DNA of 64,000 nucleotides from SZUA-442 sp963753185 (GTDB lineage Bacteria; Actinomycetota; Acidimicrobiia; Spongiisociales; UBA5794), in assembly GCA_963753185.1 (NCBI GenBank), contig CAVWBO010000007.1, positions 1,984,001 to 2,048,000 on the forward strand. The letters run 5' to 3'. Both the position numbers and the translations under genes were made by a program. The notes beneath the pieces are model-generated. The model saw nothing but the letters and a program-made list of their open reading frames with translations, ran no database searches and was not told the origin of the DNA. This document shows, piece after piece, positions 48,355 to 57,003 of the stretch (positions are counted from its first letter, which is position 1; each line of letters opens with the position of its first letter).

Positions 48355-49770
48355 TCAGGAACCGCTGAGCGCCGCCACGGCGGCGTGGTAGCCGCACATG
48401 CCGTGCACGCCCGCACCGGGCGGTGTGGCCGACGAGCACAGGTAGAGGCCATCGCCGAGTCGGTACGGCCTCGATCCACCGAACTGGAACGTCTTGCGCA
48501 TCGAGAAGGCGCCGCCTGCGATGTCGCCACGCACGTAGTTCGGATTGTGGTCGGCGAAGGCGGCAGGTCCCATCGTGTTCCTGGCAAGGATGCGGTCTCG
48601 GAACCCCGGGGCGAATCGTTCGATCTGCCCCTCGATGGCATCGGCCATGTCGACTCCCGAGCCTGACGGCACGTGGCAGTAGCCCCACAAAGTCTGTTTC
48701 CCCACGGGAGCACGCGATGGATCGAACAGCGACTGTTGCGTGACGATGACGAACGGCCGGTCTGGATGCCCCCCGGCATGCACCTGCGCCTCGGCTGCGG
48801 CGATCTCCTCGAAGGTCCCTCCCACATGGACGGTTCCCGCGTCCCGGCTGTGTTCGTCCGCCCACGGGACAGGGCCGTCGAGTGCCCAGTCCACCTTGAA
48901 CACACCGGGGCCCGAGCGCCAACGGCCCATCCGCCGGCGCGCCCCGGCCTCGACGCGGTCACCCGCAATGGTCAGGGCGGCGTCCGGCATCACATCGAGG
49001 AGGATGATGGGAGCATTCGGTAGATCATCGAGTGACGTCACCGTGCGACCTGTCACGATCTCGCCACCAGCTGCCGTCACCCGTGCGGCGAGTTCCTCGG
49101 CGATCGACTGTGATCCGCCTCGAGCGAGGGGCCATCCATACGCGTGCGCCGCCATGGCGAAGAGCTCGAACACGGCGCCGGTGAGCGGCATCGAGAAGGG
49201 TGCTACGGCGTGTGCGGCGAGACCCGCGAGGAGCCCCCTGGCCTCGTCGGTTCGCAGGCCCTTGGCCAACCACGTCGCGGGTACGAGTCCCGGGGCACCG
49301 AACCGTGTGAGGGAGATCGGGTGTGGCGGAGGGACGCGCAACGGGCCGAGCACCTGATCCACGATGTCGTCTGCGTTGTCGACCAGTCCGGCCAGGAATC
49401 GCCGGTAGCGTTGGCCGTCCATCCCGAGGCCGTCGACGGTCTGATCGAGGTCCCGTTGGAGCACCCCGACCCTCCCGCCATCGAGTGGGTGCGTGGCAGG
49501 GATCGTCGGTTGGATCCACTCACCGATGCCCGCGCTTCGGAAGAACGGCGAGCCTGCACCAAGGGGGTGGATGGCGGAGCAGATGTCGTGACGGAACCCG
49601 GGAAGGGTCAACTCCTCGGTGCGAGTGCCGCCGCCGATGACATCCGAACCTTCGACAACGAGTACACGCCGGCCCCTGCGGGTCAACTCGACCGCAGCCG
49701 ACAGACCGTTGGGACCGGCTCCCACCACGACGGCATCGAACCCTGTCACCTCCCGATTCTGCCCCTCCAT
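48355..49770 (-). CDS. Phytoene desaturase-like FAD oxidoreductase
   Basis: Protein of 471 aa of the CrtI/PYROXD2-like amine oxidase family. It has the FAD-binding Rossmann motif VVVGAGPNGLSAAVEL near residue 15, GGGTRTEELTLPGF, and the C-terminal FAD motif GDGLYLCSSATPPGAGVHG. Related proteins desaturate or isomerise carotenoid-like or fatty substrates. No carotenoid genes are nearby, so the substrate is open. The start is ATG 49770; GTG 49749 with GGGAG upstream is an alternative. Confidence 0.82.
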   Translation of the reverse strand: MEGQNREVTGFDAVVVGAGPNGLSAAVELTRRGRRVLVVEGSDVIGGGTRTEELTLPGFRHDICSAIHPLGAGSPFFRSAGIGEWIQPTIPATHPLDGGRVGVLQRDLDQTVDGLGMDGQRYRRFLAGLVDNADDIVDQVLGPLRVPPPHPISLTRFGAPGLVPATWLAKGLRTDEARGLLAGLAAHAVAPFSMPLTGAVFELFAMAAHAYGWPLARGGSQSIAEELAARVTAAGGEIVTGRTVTSLDDLPNAPIILLDVMPDAALTIAGDRVEAGARRRMGRWRSGPGVFKVDWALDGPVPWADEHSRDAGTVHVGGTFEEIAAAEAQVHAGGHPDRPFVIVTQQSLFDPSRAPVGKQTLWGYCHVPSGSGVDMADAIEGQIERFAPGFRDRILARNTMGPAAFADHNPNYVRGDIAGGAFSMRKTFQFGGSRPYRLGDGLYLCSSATPPGAGVHGMCGYHAAVAALSGS

Positions 49771-49852
49771 CCGTTACAAGACGATGACCCGGTCGCCGTA
49801 ACGGTTTCGGGACGGACACCTGATGTGATGCCGACAAGAGAAGGGAGCAATC

Positions 49853-50539
49853 GTGACCGAACCCAAGGACCGGGAGAACTGGGCCAAGCCCGTCGAGCAG
49901 CTCCACGTCGGCGACGTCGATCCGAAGGCGCCTCGTGGGAACGTCGAAGGGAGGAGGGTCAACACCGCGATGCATGGCTTCGGCCAGATGTGGCAGAAGA
50001 CCTACCAGGTGGTCGTCCCGAACGCCACCCCCGAGGACGTCGTGGCCACGTGGAAGGCCAGATTCGGGGACTTCTGGCCGAAAGGGAACAAGTTCTACCC
50101 GCCGCCTGCCGGCATTGCGCCCGGCGAGGTGGCTGTGATCGCTGGAGGCAAGGGACCGACGAAGCTCTCCACAGGAGTCCTCGTCATGTACGCCGACGCC
50201 ACGTCGTTCGCCTACGTCACACCAGAGGGTCATCCGTTCGCGGGGACGATCACGTTCTCCTCCCATGTCGGCGACACTGGCGACACGATCGCCGAGGTAG
50301 CCCTCCTCATCCGCAACAACGACCCGATCTACGAGCTCGGCTTCAAGGTGTACACGTCGAGGATGGAGGACCGCATGTGGCAGCACACGTTGCGTTCACT
50401 CGCAGGTGCGTACGGAATTGACAACGCTGACGTCGCAACGAAGGTCGTTTGCATCGACAAGCGGCGTCAGTGGGACCGCTTCGGAAACATCTACAAGAAC
50501 TCGGCGCTGCGCACGCTGACACGGCGAGATCGAAGGTAG
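49853..50539 (+). CDS. DUF1990-like protein (tentative)
   Basis: Protein of 228 aa. GTG start with AAGGGAGC 6 nt upstream. The central part (ADATSFAYVTPEGHPFAGTI ... IAEVALLIRNNDPIYELG) looks like the DUF1990/SRPBCC-type fold by eye, with a preceding FWPKGNKFYPPP segment. No signal peptide is visible. The family call is weak; function unknown. Confidence 0.5.
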   Translation: MTEPKDRENWAKPVEQLHVGDVDPKAPRGNVEGRRVNTAMHGFGQMWQKTYQVVVPNATPEDVVATWKARFGDFWPKGNKFYPPPAGIAPGEVAVIAGGKGPTKLSTGVLVMYADATSFAYVTPEGHPFAGTITFSSHVGDTGDTIAEVALLIRNNDPIYELGFKVYTSRMEDRMWQHTLRSLAGAYGIDNADVATKVVCIDKRRQWDRFGNIYKNSALRTLTRRDRR

Positions 50540-50583
50540 CGGAGCCGTCGCGTTCGCGGGAGTCGAAGGCCGGTTTGGCAGGT

Positions 50584-51357
50584 TCACTTCGCGGTTGTCA
50601 GGACCACGTCGCCTGTGAAGGACGTGACGGAGAGGTTCATCGTTCCGATCCGGAGGCCGCCGGAGGGCTTGATCCGGTTCCGAAAGTCACCGGACATCGT
50701 CTTGATCGCGGCGTTCACCACCATGCCGGGAACGATCCCGACATGTGCATCGCCGCTCATCGTCTTGATCTCGAGGTCCGTGCCCGAGAACTTCGCGACA
50801 CGAACGTCGCCCGTCGCTGATTTGAGGCGGGCGGACTCGGTGACCTCGCCGACATGCATGTCACCCGCGGCGGTTGTGACAGTCACATCGGTTGCCGAAT
50901 CCAGCCTGACGTCTCCGGATGCCGAGGAGATACGTGTCGTACCGTTGAGCCTGCCGCATCGGACGTCTCCTGATCCAACTTTGATGTCTGTGGAGCGCAC
51001 GACGTCGTCGGTCCGAACATCGCCAGACCCGAGATTGATCTCCAGTTCGGTCGTTGCCAGCCCGACCTGGACGTCACCCGCCCCGAGGTTGAGCGCGACG
51101 TGCGCTCCAGGCGGAAGCGTGACCACCATGTCGATGGATCCGCCGACGAACCACCGCTTCCTCTTCGCCGTGCTCCTGACGGTGACGGTGTCCGAGGTCG
51201 CATCCACGACGATGCTGTCGAGGGCCTCTCCGGAGCCGCTGATCTGGACCGTCACCCTCCCGGGATCGCCCTCCTTCAGGCGGATGTCGCCCGAATGGAT
51301 CTCGACCACGAGGTGGGCGTCCCCGGTGATCTCATAGGTGTCGATTCTGTCGCTCAT
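50584..51357 (-). CDS. DUF4097 beta-strand-repeat protein
   Basis: Protein of 257 aa with the repeating (S/T)(A/G)-x-GD-V/I-R pattern of DUF4097: GSGDVRTDDVV, GSGDVRCGRL, ASGDVRLDS, AAGDMHVGE, ATGDVRVAK, MSGDAHVG. It folds as a right-handed beta-helix-like blade. Members are often in operons with small regulators, and their role is unclear. Coupled to the upstream RHH gene by ATGA. Confidence 0.85.
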   Translation of the reverse strand: MSDRIDTYEITGDAHLVVEIHSGDIRLKEGDPGRVTVQISGSGEALDSIVVDATSDTVTVRSTAKRKRWFVGGSIDMVVTLPPGAHVALNLGAGDVQVGLATTELEINLGSGDVRTDDVVRSTDIKVGSGDVRCGRLNGTTRISSASGDVRLDSATDVTVTTAAGDMHVGEVTESARLKSATGDVRVAKFSGTDLEIKTMSGDAHVGIVPGMVVNAAIKTMSGDFRNRIKPSGGLRIGTMNLSVTSFTGDVVLTTAK

Positions 51358-51803
51358 GTCTCGATCGTTCCCTTGAATGTCGCACGGGATGAGTGGCGTC
51401 CTGCACGCGTCGTGCTCGAGAGGGCCCGCACGACGAACGTGTTCACGGAATCGCCGAGGTCCTGGGCAGCCGATTCGATGTCCTCTTTCAGGTTCTCTGG
51501 GAGCCTGACCGTCATCCGTGCGTCGAGTTCGTCCGTCGACACGGTGATCGCTTGTTCCGCGTCCCGCACGAGCAGCGACGGCTGGCCTTCAGACAGTACG
51601 ACGTCGATCTTGCGATCCGGCAACTGCGCACCGACCTCGGCCGCCGCCTGCTCCGCGAGGGCCATCCCCGCCTGGCGAAGCGCTGGGTCGAGCGCATTGA
51701 GAATCGCCTCACCTGCCGCCTCGACCGCAGGATCGTCCGCTGCGAGCCTCAGCTGCCCGTAGATCATGGCGTTCACCTGACCGATCACGCTGTCGATGTC
51801 CAT
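51354..51803 (-). CDS. RHH-domain (HicB-like) protein
   Basis: Protein of 149 aa. N-terminal helical region (MDIDSVIGQVNAMIYGQ), a middle with acidic residues, and a C-terminal ribbon-helix-helix segment ARMTVRLPENLKEDIESAAQ followed by DSVNTFVVRAL. Such proteins bind DNA as dimers at direct or inverted repeats. ATG at 51803 with GAGGAG upstream. It may bind the 11-bp repeats at 51991-52023. Confidence 0.68.
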   Translation of the reverse strand: MDIDSVIGQVNAMIYGQLRLAADDPAVEAAGEAILNALDPALRQAGMALAEQAAAEVGAQLPDRKIDVVLSEGQPSLLVRDAEQAITVSTDELDARMTVRLPENLKEDIESAAQDLGDSVNTFVVRALSSTTRAGRHSSRATFKGTIET

Positions 51804-51840
51804 CGTCGTTCCGTTCTCCTCGGTGGTCGTTCCGTCGCCC

Positions 51841-51960
51841 TCAGTGCAGTCTGTCGCTCGTGGGGCGGGCAAGCCGCATGAGTCGTGACCTGGTGGTCGT
51901 GTTCTCCAGCCGTCCCTCGCGGATCGCCTTCACGCTCTCAGGATTGTTGTACCACAGCAT
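51841..51960 (-). CDS. Small 39-aa protein (tentative)
   Basis: Reading frame of 39 aa, MLWYNNPESVKAIREGRLEN followed by a basic tail, with a GGAGG ribosome-binding site 7 nt before its ATG. It opens the RHH-DUF4097 operon. No family is recognised; the good ribosome-binding site is the main support. Confidence 0.45.
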   Translation of the reverse strand: MLWYNNPESVKAIREGRLENTTTRSRLMRLARPTSDRLH

Positions 51961-51990
51961 TCCGGTTCCTCCGTCTCTCGCTGTCGGGGT

Positions 51991-52023
51991 GATGTCATCA
52001 TGATGTCATAGTGGCATCATAAT
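51991..52023. promoter_or_regulatory. Three 11-bp operator-like repeats
   Basis: GATGTCATCAT, GATGTCATAGT and GGCATCATAAT in tandem, with dyad symmetry (TGATG...CATCA). They overlap a minus-strand TATGAT -10 box (52015-52020) that would serve the 51.9-kb operon. This fits an RHH repressor operator. Confidence 0.5.
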
Positions 52024-52052
52024 GTCAACCCCAAACAGGGAACTTCTTCCGG

Positions 52053-52058
52053 TAAGCT
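52053..52058 (+). promoter_or_regulatory. -10 box TAAGCT of the thiamine operon
   Basis: TANNNT hexamer about 16 nt upstream of the TPP aptamer, so transcription would start just before the riboswitch. Confidence 0.5.
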
Positions 52059-52073
52059 CAACGTGAACGACAA

Positions 52074-52168
52074 CCACACCGGGGAGCTCGGACAGCCGGG
52101 CTGAGAGGGTGGCGCGAGCCACCGACCCGTCGAACCTGTCTGGATAATGCCAGCGGAGGAAGCAGTGG
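52074..52168 (+). promoter_or_regulatory. TPP riboswitch (THI element)
   Basis: Contains the THI-box landmarks in order: GGGGAGC, CTGAGAGGGTGG, the ACCGACCCG region, GAACCTGT, and CTGGATAATGCCAGCGGAGG. It binds thiamine pyrophosphate. The closing helix P1 can pair CCAC (52074-52077) with GTGG (52165-52168), which includes the thiN GTG start codon and abuts its GGAGG, so ligand binding could block translation directly. Confidence 0.95.
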
Positions 52169-52833
52169 AGATCCCCACCACATACACCACCGGGACACGA
52201 CGAGCCATCATCCTCGCCGGGGGCTACATGCACGCTGCGCCGCCAGCCGATCCGGATGGCGCCATCGTCATCGCTGCGGACTCGGGGTATGACCACGCCC
52301 GTGCCCTGGATCTGGTGGTCGACGTGTTGGTCGGCGATATGGACTCGATCTCGGCGCGGGGACTCGAGCACGCGACAACGCACGGCGTCATCATCGAACG
52401 ACACGAGGCATCCAAGGACGAGACCGACCTGGAACTCGCCCTCGCCGCTGCTCGACGCCTCGGGGCAACGAGGGTCGCGATCCACGGAGGCGAGGACGGT
52501 CGCATCGCACACCTGCTCGGCATCGCGCTCGGGCTGACCCACGCACACATAGACGACCTGGACGTTGCATGGCACACCCGTACCGGAGTGATCCGCGTAG
52601 CGACGCCATCACGTGCCGTTGAAGTAGCAGGCTCCCTCGGTGACATCCTGTCGCTCATACCGAGCGGACAGGTCGTCGGTGTGACCACAGAGGGCCTCCG
52701 CTGGCAACTCGACGACGACACGCTGGAGGCCGGCTCGACACGCGGCCTGAGCAACGAGATGACCGCGCCCCGAGCGTCGGTGTCCGTCCGATCCGGGCGT
52801 TTGCTCGTTGTTGCAGAACGGGAGAACCCGTGA
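52165..52833 (+). CDS. Thiamine pyrophosphokinase
   Basis: Protein of 222 aa with the thiamine pyrophosphokinase fold: ADSGYDHARAL, VGDMDSIS (metal and ATP binding), KDETDLELAL, and a C-terminal thiamine-binding domain SLIPSGQVVGVTTEGL. It converts thiamine and ATP to TPP. The GTG at 52165 with GGAGG is preferred over the ATG at 52147 that lies inside the riboswitch. GTGA overlap with the next gene. Confidence 0.88.
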   Translation: MEIPTTYTTGTRRAIILAGGYMHAAPPADPDGAIVIAADSGYDHARALDLVVDVLVGDMDSISARGLEHATTHGVIIERHEASKDETDLELALAAARRLGATRVAIHGGEDGRIAHLLGIALGLTHAHIDDLDVAWHTRTGVIRVATPSRAVEVAGSLGDILSLIPSGQVVGVTTEGLRWQLDDDTLEAGSTRGLSNEMTAPRASVSVRSGRLLVVAERENP

Positions 52834-53867
52834 GGCGGCGAACCCACATCATGTCATTGGCCCTCGCCGTCGCAGTGATTGCCGGCGGCTGCGTGGGTGG
52901 ATCCGCGACAGACGAGGTCGTCCTGCTCACACACGAGTCATTCGCCCTGAGCGAGGGAACGCTGGAGGCGTTCACGGAGGAGACCGGGGCCACGGTGGTC
53001 GTGCGGACCGCGGGAGACGCCGGCACCATGGTGAACCAGGCGATACTCACAAAGGACAATCCCATCGCCGACGTGCTCTACGGAATCGACAACACGTTCA
53101 TCTCGAGGGCGTTGGACGAAGGGATCTTCCTCCCCCACCAAGCAGATTCGATCGGAACCGTCCCTCCGTCCCTCCACGTCGAGGGAGATCCGGTCACGCC
53201 GATCGATTTCGGCGACGTCTGCGTGAACTACGACATCGACGCCCTCGCCGAGCGTGGGGTCGAGCCGCCCTCGACTCTCACCGACCTCACCAGTGACTCC
53301 TATCGGGACCTCCTGGTTGTTCAGAACCCTGCGACGTCGTCCCCTGGCCTCGCCTTCCTGTTCGCGACGATCGCCGCGTTCGGCGAGGACAGCGCCTACG
53401 ACTGGCGTGACTACTGGACGGATCTGTTCTCCAACGGCGTCGCGGTCGTGTCCGACTGGACACAGGCGTACAGCGTCGAGTTCACCATGGCAGGTGGCAA
53501 CCGGCCGCTGGTGGTGTCGTATGCCTCGTCGCCGCCTTTCGAGGTCCTCTACGGCGAGCTCACCGAGGCACCGACGGGCGTGATGACAGACGGATGCTTC
53601 CGACAGGTCGAGTACGCAGGCGTCCTCGCCGGAACGGGCAACGAGGATGCGGCGCGACGACTCGTCGATTTCCTCCTGAGCGTTCCCGTCCAGGAGGACA
53701 TACCGCTCAACATGTTCGTCTACCCGGCGAACTCGCAGGCGGAGCTACCTCCGGTACTCACCGAGTTCTCGGTGCTCCCCGATGATCCGGTGAGCATCGA
53801 CCCTGCACTGATCGAAGCGAACAGGGAACGGTGGATCGAGGAATGGACGACGATCGCACGATCCTAG
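52830..53867 (+). CDS. thiB: Thiamine ABC transporter, binding lipoprotein
   Basis: Protein of 345 aa with a lipoprotein signal (LALAVAVIAGGC) and the ThiB/TbpA solute-binding fold: LLTHESFALSEGTLEAF, ADVLYGIDNTFISRAL, DFGDVCVNYD, and SPGLAFLFATIAAFGE. It captures thiamine or its phosphates outside the cell. Start GTG overlaps thiN stop; its own stop lies 25 nt inside thiP. Confidence 0.9.
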   Translation: MRRRTHIMSLALAVAVIAGGCVGGSATDEVVLLTHESFALSEGTLEAFTEETGATVVVRTAGDAGTMVNQAILTKDNPIADVLYGIDNTFISRALDEGIFLPHQADSIGTVPPSLHVEGDPVTPIDFGDVCVNYDIDALAERGVEPPSTLTDLTSDSYRDLLVVQNPATSSPGLAFLFATIAAFGEDSAYDWRDYWTDLFSNGVAVVSDWTQAYSVEFTMAGGNRPLVVSYASSPPFEVLYGELTEAPTGVMTDGCFRQVEYAGVLAGTGNEDAARRLVDFLLSVPVQEDIPLNMFVYPANSQAELPPVLTEFSVLPDDPVSIDPALIEANRERWIEEWTTIARS

Positions 53868-55498
53868 GTCGCTCGAGGCTCGGCGCACTTCCGACCGTCG
53901 CACTCATCGCCGTGCCCGTCCTGTTCCTCGGATACTTCTTTGCGTACCCGCTGGTCGCCATCACGCTTCGGGGATTGAGCTCCGATGGGCGCTTCGACCT
54001 GTCCGTCGTCCTCGACGTCCTCACGAACCCCACGCTCCAGGGTGTTGCCCTCTTCACCCTGTGGCAGGCGATCCTCTCCACGGTCATCACGCTGTCGCTC
54101 GGCCTTCCCGTTGCGTGGGTGTTTGCCAAGTTCGACTTCCCAGGCAAGCGGCTGCTCTCGGCTCTGACACTCGTCCCATTCGTCCTTCCGACACTCGTGG
54201 TCGCGACCGCCTTCGTGAACCTGATCGGCCCGAGGAGCGTCGTCGGCATCGACCTCACCGGAACGCTCGCGATCATCCTGATCGCCCACGCGTTCTACAA
54301 CCTCGCTGTCGTGGTGCGGGGTGTGGGTTCCTTCTGGGCAGGTATCGATCCGCGACTCGAGGACGCCGCACGAACGTTGGGGGCAACGTCATGGCAGGCG
54401 TTTCGCACCGTCACGCTCCCCCTCCTCCTTCCGGCCATCGCCGCGACAAGTGCACTCGTGTTCCTCTTCTCGTTCACCTCCTTCGGCGTCGTACTGGTCC
54501 TCGGCGACCTCACCCACACGACGATCGAGGTCGAGATCTATCGCCAGGCGACGACGTTCCTTCGCCTCGATGTCGCATCCACCCTCGCTGTGCTCCAGGT
54601 CGTCGGCATCGCGGGAATCCTGATCGTGTATCCGCGCATCGAGCGAAGGACGGGAACGAGCTTCACGCGGCACTTCGCTTCGGCGCCCGCACCCACGTCC
54701 CGCCGCCAACGCATGACGGTCGCCGCGATCCTCGGATTCGCCCTGGCGTTTGTCGGTGTGCCCCTCGCCCTGCTCGTCGCGCGGTCGCTCCGTGTCCCCG
54801 GCGGCGGTGTCGGCCTCACGAACTATCGCAACCTCGTCGACCTCCCCGCGACCAGCGCCTCCTTCGTGAATCCGAGTGAGGCGATCCTCAACTCGCTCGC
54901 GTTCGCCGTCGCCGCCCTCATCATCGCGGCGGGCATCGGGATCCTCGCGACCGCAAGCCTGACCTACGCCTCGCGTCGGACTGCGCGCGCCTTCGACGTG
55001 TTCGTGATGCTTCCCCTCGGGACGTCGGCCGTGACGATCGGCTTCGGATTCCTCGTTGCGCTCGACAAACCCGTCGACATCAGGTCGTCGGTGATGCTGA
55101 TCCCGATCGCGCATGCGCTCGTGGGCATACCATTCGTCGTCCGTTCGGCTGCACCCTCGTTGGCGAGCATCGGCCAGAACCTTCGAGACGCGGCGGCGAC
55201 CCTGGGGGCATCCCCCCTGCGGGTCTTCCTCACCATCGACCTTCGGATCATCAGGCGCGCGCTCCTCGTCGGTGCGGCGTTCGCGTTCGCTATCTCGATG
55301 GGCGAGTTCGGAGCGACATCCTTCATCGCTCGACCGGCCACACCGACCATCCCGATCGCGATCTATCGGTACCTCGGTCGCCCAGGCGACGTGCCGTTCG
55401 GGGCGGCGCTCGCCATGAGCGTGCTCCTCATGGTCGTCACCGCCGCGGCGATCCTCGTGATCGAACTCGGCGACAGGCGTGGGAGATCCAGGCGATGA
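53843..55498 (+). CDS. thiP: Thiamine ABC transporter, permease
   Basis: Protein of about 551 aa with two fused BPD-type permease halves and about 12 membrane helices. Two EAA loops that contact ThiQ are present: EDAARTLGATSWQAFRTV and RDAAATLGASPLRVFLTI. The start ATG 53843 is preferred over GTG 53831. It forms the membrane channel of the thiamine importer. Confidence 0.9.
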   Translation: MDDDRTILGRSRLGALPTVALIAVPVLFLGYFFAYPLVAITLRGLSSDGRFDLSVVLDVLTNPTLQGVALFTLWQAILSTVITLSLGLPVAWVFAKFDFPGKRLLSALTLVPFVLPTLVVATAFVNLIGPRSVVGIDLTGTLAIILIAHAFYNLAVVVRGVGSFWAGIDPRLEDAARTLGATSWQAFRTVTLPLLLPAIAATSALVFLFSFTSFGVVLVLGDLTHTTIEVEIYRQATTFLRLDVASTLAVLQVVGIAGILIVYPRIERRTGTSFTRHFASAPAPTSRRQRMTVAAILGFALAFVGVPLALLVARSLRVPGGGVGLTNYRNLVDLPATSASFVNPSEAILNSLAFAVAALIIAAGIGILATASLTYASRRTARAFDVFVMLPLGTSAVTIGFGFLVALDKPVDIRSSVMLIPIAHALVGIPFVVRSAAPSLASIGQNLRDAAATLGASPLRVFLTIDLRIIRRALLVGAAFAFAISMGEFGATSFIARPATPTIPIAIYRYLGRPGDVPFGAALAMSVLLMVVTAAAILVIELGDRRGRSRR

Positions 55499-56481
55499 GC
55501 ATTGTCATGCGGTCGGTCGGCGTATCCATCGGCGGGACCAGGATCCTCGATGACATCGACCTCGACGTCGGCGACGCCGAACGGTTCGCCATCATGGGAC
55601 CCTCGGGAGCCGGCAAGTCGACGATCCTGCGCGTCATCGCCGGCCTCGTCCCGCAGCACACAGGAACCGTGACGATCCGCGGCGTCGACGTGACGGACCT
55701 GCCCCCGCATAGGCGCAATGTCGGCCTGATGTTCCAGGACTATGCCCTGTTCCCGCACCTGAGCGTCGGCGAGAACGTGGCCTATGGCCTCCGCATGGGC
55801 GGCGTCGATGCCACGACGAGGACCGAACAGTCGAGTGAGCTCCTCGCCACTGTCGGGTTGGCAGGCTACGCGCCCCGCGGCATCGAATCACTCTCCGGCG
55901 GTGAGCAGCAACGCGTTGCCCTCGCCCGCACCCTCGCGCCCGAGCCCGCTGTCGTGCTCTTCGACGAACCGCTCGGATCGCTCGACCAGGCGCTGAAGGA
56001 CGACCTCCTCGTCGAGATGCGCGAGATCACGGCGACGCTCGGCATCACCTCGGTGTATGTGACGCACGATCGGCTGGAGGCCGAGGGGTTCGCCGATCGG
56101 CTCGCCATCATCAACGAGGGAAGGGTGATCCGCACCGACACACCCGAGGTGATCTGGCAGGACCCCGGAACGGAGTTCGTCGCGAGGTTCATCGGGCATC
56201 GCAACATCGTGGACGCATGCGTCGTGGGATCAGAGGGTCTCGTCGTCGTCCCTGAGAACGCCGTGACCGTCGATCCCGATTGGGGCGTCGACGCTACCGT
56301 CTCGGCGTGTCTGTTCCGTGACGGGCGGTACCGGGTGACCGTAACAACCATCGGAGGAACGCTCCACGCAGTGACCGACACCGCCGTGCCCGTGGGTCAG
56401 CCGACTCGGATCGGAATCGACGCGTCCCGTGTGATACCGCTAGTCGATGAGGTCCGAGGTCCTCACGACGCGCCCGAATGA
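55495..56481 (+). CDS. thiQ: Thiamine ABC transporter, ATPase
   Basis: Protein of 328 aa: Walker A GPSGAGKST, signature LSGGEQQRVALA, Walker B VVLFDEPLGSLD, H-loop YVTHDRLEAEG, and a C-terminal regulatory TOBE-like region. It powers thiamine uptake. ATGA overlap with thiP; its 3' end overlaps the convergent isochorismatase gene by 42 bp. Confidence 0.9.
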   Translation: MSIVMRSVGVSIGGTRILDDIDLDVGDAERFAIMGPSGAGKSTILRVIAGLVPQHTGTVTIRGVDVTDLPPHRRNVGLMFQDYALFPHLSVGENVAYGLRMGGVDATTRTEQSSELLATVGLAGYAPRGIESLSGGEQQRVALARTLAPEPAVVLFDEPLGSLDQALKDDLLVEMREITATLGITSVYVTHDRLEAEGFADRLAIINEGRVIRTDTPEVIWQDPGTEFVARFIGHRNIVDACVVGSEGLVVVPENAVTVDPDWGVDATVSACLFRDGRYRVTVTTIGGTLHAVTDTAVPVGQPTRIGIDASRVIPLVDEVRGPHDAPE

Positions 56482-57003
56482 GGCAGCGATCGTGAGCGCC
56501 GTGTAGCGGGCGATCTCACGGGCCCGATATACCTTCTTCGTCGGCGTGACGATATCGAAGGTATGGGTCGCATCCTCGACGAACAACATGTCGTACCCGA
56601 GGTCCGAGGCCATTCGGGCGGTCGTCTCACAGCACATGTTCGTCTGGATTCCGCAAATGGCGACACCTGCGATCCCGTGCTGTTTCAGCCACGCGTCGAG
56701 GTCCGGGTCGCCGTAGAACGCCGAGTGGACGCTCTTGGTCACGAGGAGGTCCGGCGTGCCCGTGATGACGTCCTTGAACTCGTTGCCCTTCCCCCCGGGG
56801 GCGAGCGGTGAGGATGGCTGCCTCGAATTGTGCTTGACGAATACGACGGGCCAATCCTGGTCACGCCACGCCTTGATGAGGTTGAAGACGTTCATCTCGC
56901 AGTCGGGATTGTTCCGCGGACCCCAGAAGGCGCCATCGTCGAAGCCCTTCTGGACGTCCACGACGATCAGAGCAGTACTGCCATTCCAGTCGGCCACGTT
57001 CAC
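56440..57003 (-). CDS. Isochorismatase-family cysteine hydrolase
   Basis: Protein of 187 aa with the catalytic triad layout of the family: IVVDVQKGF (Asp), a KHNS region lysine candidate, and AICGIQTNMCCETTARMA (nucleophile Cys). It hydrolyses small amides such as nicotinamide-like or isochorismate-like compounds. GTG start at 57003 overlaps the upstream stop by GTGA. Confidence 0.85.
   Translation of the reverse strand: MNVADWNGSTALIVVDVQKGFDDGAFWGPRNNPDCEMNVFNLIKAWRDQDWPVVFVKHNSRQPSSPLAPGGKGNEFKDVITGTPDLLVTKSVHSAFYGDPDLDAWLKQHGIAGVAICGIQTNMCCETTARMASDLGYDMLFVEDATHTFDIVTPTKKVYRAREIARYTALTIAASFGRVVRTSDLID

Noticed and set aside
52147..52164. ATG at 52147 as the start of the thiamine pyrophosphokinase
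   Set aside because: It lies inside the conserved riboswitch core; the GTG at 52165 has a proper ribosome-binding site.
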